Source: Anaerolineae bacterium
Lineage (GTDB): Bacteria; Chloroflexota; Anaerolineae; Aggregatilineales; Phototrophicaceae
Direction: 5' to 3'
Length of the DNA: 10,003 bases
Assembly: GCA_014379235.1 (NCBI GenBank)
Contig: JACMMD010000834.1
Span: 1 to 10,003, forward strand
How positions within the stretch are numbered: the first letter of the stretch is position 1; each line of letters begins with the position of its first letter. The notes under the pieces were generated by a model, which was not told the origin of the DNA, searched no databases, and was given only the letters and a program-made list of their open reading frames with translations. A program made the position numbers and the translations under genes. This document shows positions 5,870 through 10,003 of the stretch, piece by piece.

Positions 5870-5878
5870 CAACAACTG

Positions 5879-7051
5879 TTAGAGGCTGTATTTTGCGGAG
5901 AGGTCTGCCGCTCTATCTAACGCTGCCCGCCAATTCTGAAATCTTTCCGGGAATTGCTGCGTGAGTTTGTTTGCGATCTCTCCCAGCGCTAGGTTTTGTT
6001 CCATCGCTTGTAAAACGAAGCGCACAATCTTGCCGTCATCATTGACAGCAGGCACGAAGCTGTCCGCACGCCGCCGCAGGTAATCCGGCGAAAATGCTTC
6101 GCCCAACAGTGTAGACTGACGGAAATTTACCTTTTGCGTATTTGGCGCGCTTTCGTTGGTGACAACCGTATCCCACAGCCAGATGTAATCACCACCGACA
6201 AAATTCGCACGCAGCGAAAGGGTAAGTGTATCCCCCGTCGTCAAGTCAATCGGTGTGGCGAAAGGAACAAATATCCGACCATAGACCAAGTCGGTCTGCC
6301 CGACAGCGCCAGAAAAGCGGATGTCTTCAAACACCGTCGTATCGAACCAAATCGTAAAGCCATGTACGGTGTCGGCTTCCGTCGCAGTCCATTGGATCGT
6401 TCCACTCGTGTTCACGTCTTCGAGCGAGGTGTAATCGAGCGTCGCCCATTGCTGTGGCTGCATGACGATTTGTTCGGGTTTCAGTTTATCGTTGCCCCAG
6501 CAGTTGATGGTCAGATGTCGGGCGGCCTGTACGTCGAGACTGTACATATTTTCTTTCCACGGCTCAACGGTACGGGTATAGACTTCCGGCGCGTTAATGA
6601 GCGCTGCCGTCAGAGTATCCCGCTGCGCGAGTTGCAGACCATCCGGCGCAAGCAGGCGTTTGCGCGCGTCCATGATCGTTTGAAGGTGATGGTCAAACAA
6701 TGGCAGTGTGCCGCGAATATCGGAAATAATGATGTCTGCTTTTTCGGGAAGCTCTAAGTCTGTCGAAAGCCCCTGTATGAACTCGATACGGTCTGCGTAA
6801 CCATTCGCCACTGCGAGCTGCTTGGCGACATGAATCGCGTTGTCTGGCTCGATTGCGTAAATATGCCGTGCCCCAAAGCGGGCGGCCATCATTGCAAAAA
6901 TACCCGTCCCCGTACCGATATCCAGTACAACGGCGTTAGGCCGAAGTTCAATGGCTCGCTTCAAACCTCGAATATAGCTGTCAGTACGAATTTTATCTCC
7001 GATCATGCGGCCATAATTTTGGACAGTGTAGCTACCTATGCTTCCCGGCAT
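5879..7051 (-). CDS. PRMT-like SAM-dependent methyltransferase in the lasso cluster
   Basis: A 390-aa class I methyltransferase. The SAM-binding motif is VLDIGTGTGIFAMMAARFGA (43-62), with E68 in YAIEPDN as the ribose-binding acid. The segment S110-DIRGTLPLF-D120 aligns with the double-E loop of protein arginine methyltransferases (SEWMGYCLFYE), with both glutamates replaced by Asp at the same spacing. HGFTIWFDTTVF (230-241) resembles the PRMT beta-barrel. A final helical domain (about 318-390, with ALGEIANKLTQQFPERF and LSAKYS) is not part of a PRMT and slightly resembles PqqD-like domains. Automatic pipelines often label such proteins PrmA or L11 methyltransferase. ATG 7051 is preceded by GAAGGGG. 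It lies between C and A, suggesting a tailoring enzyme. The precursor has no Arg, so the target is unknown. Confidence 0.8.
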   Translation of the reverse strand: MPGSIGSYTVQNYGRMIGDKIRTDSYIRGLKRAIELRPNAVVLDIGTGTGIFAMMAARFGARHIYAIEPDNAIHVAKQLAVANGYADRIEFIQGLSTDLELPEKADIIISDIRGTLPLFDHHLQTIMDARKRLLAPDGLQLAQRDTLTAALINAPEVYTRTVEPWKENMYSLDVQAARHLTINCWGNDKLKPEQIVMQPQQWATLDYTSLEDVNTSGTIQWTATEADTVHGFTIWFDTTVFEDIRFSGAVGQTDLVYGRIFVPFATPIDLTTGDTLTLSLRANFVGGDYIWLWDTVVTNESAPNTQKVNFRQSTLLGEAFSPDYLRRRADSFVPAVNDDGKIVRFVLQAMEQNLALGEIANKLTQQFPERFQNWRAALDRAADLSAKYSL

Positions 7052-7114
7052 TAGAAACCCCTTCAGTTATGCCTTTGAAAATGCGAGTTACTTTTTCAGC
7101 GTACCGTATCGGGT

Positions 7115-9133
7115 TCAACCGTCCGTCGACGTTGTGCGGTTGAGCCAGATCGCCAGCATGGCTGCCTTCCAAATAACCAATCCCTTGATGGCATGGACAT
7201 CCCGACCTTTCGCGTCCATGCCTAGATACTCCTGATACAAGTCGCGCACCAGCGAAACGTCAACATACTGCTCGATACCTGTCGGCTCACTTAAGAGCGC
7301 TTCGTCGAGCTGCGCGCGGTCTTCGCTGAACAAGCGCAGAGTGTAATCGCACGACAAATGAGACTTGCCGCCGCGCCACTGTATTTCTTTGGGAAGAATA
7401 CCTTCCATCGCCCGCCGCAGCACCATACGATTCCATCCCTGATGCAGCTTCTGCTGCGGCGGCAATGCCAGACAGAACTCTATCAGGCGTATATCCTGAA
7501 ATGGATAGCGCGGCTCGAACGTATATTCCGCGGCCATGCGGGCCACTTCCTCATAGCCCATTGGCGTAAAGCCCGTGTTCACGTTGGTATAATGATACCC
7601 GCGCTCCGTTTTTGCAGCGGGGCGCTCTATCGTCCGTAGATAGTCATCCAGTCCAACGCGCCGTGCAAATGCCGGTTGGATCGTCGGGTTAAGCGGGTAC
7701 CAGCGCGGTTGAACAGGCTTGCCGGGGCGTACCATCCGCCAAGCGTGGCGCATCGGCGCAGGAACCCATGCCTTCCAGCCGCTGTGCCTGATGAGCTTGC
7801 GGCGTGATATGGGAATATGAGAGGGGATTTCGTTAACGCTGCGCGCGAAGTCTAATAAGCGATGCTGTTGAGCGAGTTCATTCAGATACGGATAGCCATA
7901 CTCCCGCAGCCAGCCTCGCGGAGTGCCGCCGAAATGTTCACTGAGTCCGTGTGCCTCGCGTGCGAATTCGGCCCAGTCCTGCCGGTTCGCTAACTCTACC
8001 AGATACTCCATGCCGTGCGAAACCGCCGTATCGCCATCCCAGCCATTGAGCACCGCTCGAACGTTATTGGCCTTCACGGCGGCATAGGTATTGACATCTG
8101 AAAGGGTGTTATTGAAAAACAGCCCGCCCGGCCACCAGCGCTCACCGAATTCTGCGAGAGCGCTGCGGCGTTCAACTTCGTGATGCTGGTAGCTGCCGCT
8201 GTCCAGCACCGTTTTTACGAAGCCGCGTTCGTCGTTTTCCGGGTCTAGGGGTAGGGAATAGAAGGTATGCAGCACGCCCCCGCCGTTTGCATCTAGGATT
8301 TTGCGTACCAGACAGGTGACGGACGATGAATCCAGTCCGCCGCTCAAGTCCGAGCCTAAAGGATACGCGGTACGCATCCGGCAGCGCAGGGCCTCGGTAA
8401 AAATTCCAAGGAATGCCTGTGCGTATTCTTCGTTTGAACCGAGATGAATCTCACGTGTGGGGTCGAACGCCCAATAGCGGCGCATCTGCCGACCACGCTC
8501 ATCGATGGTCAGCGTGTGCGCGGGTGTCAGGCGCAATATTTCCGTGTAAAAGGTCGCCGACTTGTCCTCACGTGAGCCAAGCGTGGCCGCCAGAAAATCG
8601 CCAATCATCAGTTCGTCGAGTTGGCGCGGCACTTCCGTTAAGCCTAACAGCGCTTCGATGGCGGTGGCGAAAATGAAAGCCTTACCCGGCGCGTGATAAT
8701 AGTAAAACGGCTTCACGCCGAGATGATCTCTGGCGCAGAACAGCGCCCGCTTGCTTTCGTCCCAGATGGCGAAGGCGAAATCACCAAGCAGGTGTTCGAC
8801 GCAGTCCTCGCCCCACTTTTCGTATGCCGCGAGGATAACGGCGCTGTCGGTTGTGTCCGATGGTAAGCCGAGAACTGGCAGGAGTTCGTCGCGGTTGTCG
8901 ATACGCGCATCCGCCGTCAGCGTCACGTTACCCGCCGCGTTTCGCAGCGGCAGCTTTTCGTGCAAAGACTCCGGCGTATTCCACAGCATCCGGTGGCCGA
9001 GCGCGACAGAACCCTCGCGCCATACGCCCGCGTCATCCGGGCCATAAACCGCCAGCGCCGCATCCATGCGCGCCACATCCGCCGGGTCGATAGGTCGCCC
9101 GTCGAGGTAAACGATGCCGAAAATTGCGCTCAT
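7115..9133 (-). CDS. Asparagine-synthetase-like lasso macrolactam synthetase (C)
   Basis: A 672-aa lasso cyclase. The N-terminal half is glutaminase-like but begins MSAIFGIV: the Cys2 nucleophile of asparagine synthetase B (MCGI) is Ser, so glutamine-dependent ammonia production is lost, as usual in lasso cyclases. The C-terminal half has the ATP-pyrophosphatase loop SGGLDSS (264-270). It is expected to adenylate the side chain of core Asp9 and let the freed alpha-amine of residue 1 attack it, closing the ring while the tail is threaded. ATG 9133 is only four bases after the B2 stop, so translation is probably coupled. The product has the normal length for the family, with no frameshift or truncation. 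Confidence 0.93.
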   Translation of the reverse strand: MSAIFGIVYLDGRPIDPADVARMDAALAVYGPDDAGVWREGSVALGHRMLWNTPESLHEKLPLRNAAGNVTLTADARIDNRDELLPVLGLPSDTTDSAVILAAYEKWGEDCVEHLLGDFAFAIWDESKRALFCARDHLGVKPFYYYHAPGKAFIFATAIEALLGLTEVPRQLDELMIGDFLAATLGSREDKSATFYTEILRLTPAHTLTIDERGRQMRRYWAFDPTREIHLGSNEEYAQAFLGIFTEALRCRMRTAYPLGSDLSGGLDSSSVTCLVRKILDANGGGVLHTFYSLPLDPENDERGFVKTVLDSGSYQHHEVERRSALAEFGERWWPGGLFFNNTLSDVNTYAAVKANNVRAVLNGWDGDTAVSHGMEYLVELANRQDWAEFAREAHGLSEHFGGTPRGWLREYGYPYLNELAQQHRLLDFARSVNEIPSHIPISRRKLIRHSGWKAWVPAPMRHAWRMVRPGKPVQPRWYPLNPTIQPAFARRVGLDDYLRTIERPAAKTERGYHYTNVNTGFTPMGYEEVARMAAEYTFEPRYPFQDIRLIEFCLALPPQQKLHQGWNRMVLRRAMEGILPKEIQWRGGKSHLSCDYTLRLFSEDRAQLDEALLSEPTGIEQYVDVSLVRDLYQEYLGMDAKGRDVHAIKGLVIWKAAMLAIWLNRTTSTDG

Positions 9134-9137
9134 GGGT

Positions 9138-9590
9138 TCAGAATTGGCCCGATTGAGGATAGGCTAACACGGTGTAACTCGCTAGATCGGGCAGCAGACC
9201 CAAGATGACTTCGCCGTTGTTTTCAATCCATGCGTGGGCTTTTATACCGCCATTGTCGCCGCGCGCCACGCCGAGCCGGAATTCATGCGGACAGCCGCGC
9301 CGTGTCAGCAGTGTTTGAGCCGTGAGCGACTGCGCCAAACACGTTGCATCCGGCACGAACCGCCCCGCGCTGGCCGTCGCCAGCACGATTTTGTTGGTCA
9401 TCAGCGTCACATCTTGCGGCGGATTTCCCGGCTGTTGCAGCCGTCCGACCCATCGCCGCAGGGTCGCGTAGGGCAGCAGCCACATCGCCAGTCGTATGGC
9501 CCACAACAGCGCCAACGTTTGTAGCGCAAGTCCTTTATCCGCCAGTGACAAGCACCAGAACTTACGCGCCTGCTTCGTTATTCTGTACAT
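9138..9590 (-). CDS. Transglutaminase-fold lasso leader peptidase (B2)
   Basis: A 150-aa protein of the Transglut_core3 family, the stand-alone protease half of split McjB. The nucleophile is C84 in VPDATCLAQSLTAQTLL and the catalytic His is H119 in IKAHAWIE; the third residue is not certain, D135 in GLLPDLASY being one candidate. The N-terminal part (residues 11-48) is hydrophobic and helical, as in other B2 proteins. It should cut the precursor after Q28 once B1 has presented the leader, and works with C. ATG 9590 has AAGG about nine bases upstream and lies 29 bp inside the B1 gene. The product has normal length. Confidence 0.9.
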   Translation of the reverse strand: MYRITKQARKFWCLSLADKGLALQTLALLWAIRLAMWLLPYATLRRWVGRLQQPGNPPQDVTLMTNKIVLATASAGRFVPDATCLAQSLTAQTLLTRRGCPHEFRLGVARGDNGGIKAHAWIENNGEVILGLLPDLASYTVLAYPQSGQF

Positions 9591-9855
9591 CTACCAGACC
9601 TTCAGCCGTCAACCGTTCCAACAGTTCCAATATATCCTGCGTACACTGATCAGCGTCGATTTCGTACTCATCCATAATAACCTCACGGATTTGCGAAATG
9701 GAAATAGGCTGTTGAATCGACTTCCAGATGCTGGCGCCGACCTCACTCAGACCGTAATACGCCCCTGTTTTGAGTCCCAAGATCACTACATCGTCGCCCA
9801 TTTCGGTAGCGATTTGCTCTTTACCAGCGACGACAATGGTATTTTCCGACAGCAT
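9562..9855 (-). CDS. PqqD-like RiPP recognition element protein (B1)
   Basis: A 97-aa PqqD-family protein, the stand-alone leader-binding half of split McjB. It shows the typical order of short beta strands (VVILGLKTGAYYGLSEVG) followed by helices (ASIWKSIQQPISISQIREVIMDEYEI, then QDILELLERLTAEGLV), forming a winged helix. It is expected to bind the precursor leader around Y12-T27 and deliver it to B2. It is the first gene of the cluster. ATG 9855 has AGGGGGA four to five bases upstream and a plausible promoter about 50 bp away. Its 3' end overlaps B2 by 29 bp. Confidence 0.92.
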   Translation of the reverse strand: MLSENTIVVAGKEQIATEMGDDVVILGLKTGAYYGLSEVGASIWKSIQQPISISQIREVIMDEYEIDADQCTQDILELLERLTAEGLVDVQNNEAGA

Positions 9856-9906
9856 GAATCCCCCTGCAAGACAAGCACAATAATTGTTAGAAATAACCCC
9901 GCGCTT

Positions 9907-9935
9907 AGTATAGCTGATTTCGGGGAAAGTGCTGA
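9907..9935 (-). promoter_or_regulatory. Possible promoter for the lasso operon upstream of B1
   Basis: On the minus strand TATACT (9907-9912) is a good -10 box. A weak -35 candidate, TCAGCA (9930-9935), lies 17 bp upstream. Short arms CCCCG (9897-9901) and CGGGG (9921-9925) flank the -10 box symmetrically and could be a small operator. The transcript would start near 9900 with about 45 nt of leader. The rest of the right-hand edge (9936-10003) holds only the repeat described separately. Confidence 0.45.
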
Positions 9936-9949
9936 GTATGGAGTATCAA

Positions 9950-9965
9950 GTGATGAGTGATGAGT
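9950..9965. repeat. Second copy of the TGATGAG heptad repeat
   Basis: GTGATGAGTGATGAGT, two units of the same heptad seen at 201-223 and identical over these 16 bases. It is preceded by the related GAGTATGGAGTATCAAG and followed by TAAAAG rather than the TAAAAAATA of the first copy. The two copies lie in the same orientation on either side of the toxin-antitoxin and lasso modules. Confidence 0.75.
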
Positions 9966-10003
9966 TAAAAGTACAACGTTCCCTGTGTGTGCAGCCCCTC
10001 TGA

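Noticed and set aside
6134..6757. 207-codon plus-strand frame inside the methyltransferase gene
   Set aside because: Antisense shadow; the minus-strand frame has complete SAM-binding and PRMT-like motifs while this one has none.
5879..7051. Ribosomal protein L11 methyltransferase (PrmA)
   Set aside because: Only the SAM-binding half is shared in a general way; the PRMT-like double-acid loop, the barrel segment and the extra C-terminal domain do not fit PrmA.
7115..9133. Housekeeping asparagine synthetase B
   Set aside because: Cys2 is missing and the gene lies directly behind B2 and B1, which together define a lasso cyclase.

Overview
The window holds a compact lasso-peptide (RiPP) biosynthetic cluster on the minus strand (about 1452-9855). 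A small toxin-antitoxin operon (556-1438, plus strand) lies convergent to its end, and the tail of an unrelated plus-strand gene sits at the left edge (3-197). Base composition is moderately GC-rich. The left-edge fragment resembles the C-terminus of DUF4012 proteins, and short TGATGAG-type repeats occur at both edges. Together with an ABC exporter and no TonB-type receptor, this fits a filamentous or environmental Chloroflexota (Anaerolineae-like) bacterium. No 16S or other phylogenetic marker is present, so this is an inference held with low to moderate confidence.

The lasso cluster, read 5' to 3' on the minus strand, is: B1 (PqqD-like leader-recognition protein), B2 (transglutaminase-fold leader peptidase), C (asparagine-synthetase-like macrolactam synthetase), a PRMT-like methyltransferase, the precursor A (49 aa), K (HPr-kinase-like peptide kinase), D (ABC exporter) and N (PF14907-type nucleotidyltransferase). 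B1 and B2 overlap, B2-C and K-D are nearly abutting, and D-N are 36 nt apart. The precursor is the only gene preceded by a good private promoter and a near-ideal ribosome-binding site. It is also followed by a hairpin across its stop codon. This arrangement would let it be expressed in excess of the enzymes.

The precursor leader matches the lasso recognition pattern (Y12, P15, V17, G21, T27). The rule that Thr is the penultimate leader residue places cleavage after Q28, giving a 21-residue core that starts with Gln and carries Asp at core position 9. This predicts a nine-membered-ring lasso peptide. The core ends in Ser, as expected for a K-type kinase that phosphorylates the C-terminal Ser. 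The methyltransferase and the terminal nucleotidyltransferase suggest up to two more tailoring steps. The precursor contains no Arg, so the PRMT-like enzyme must act on another residue or another substrate.

The left third encodes a Cro/CI-type regulator, a minimal nucleotidyltransferase (MntA) and a HEPN toxin (HepT). The genes are tightly spaced, and several palindromes precede the regulator. The convergent 13-nt gap between hepT and gene N is the boundary between the two modules.
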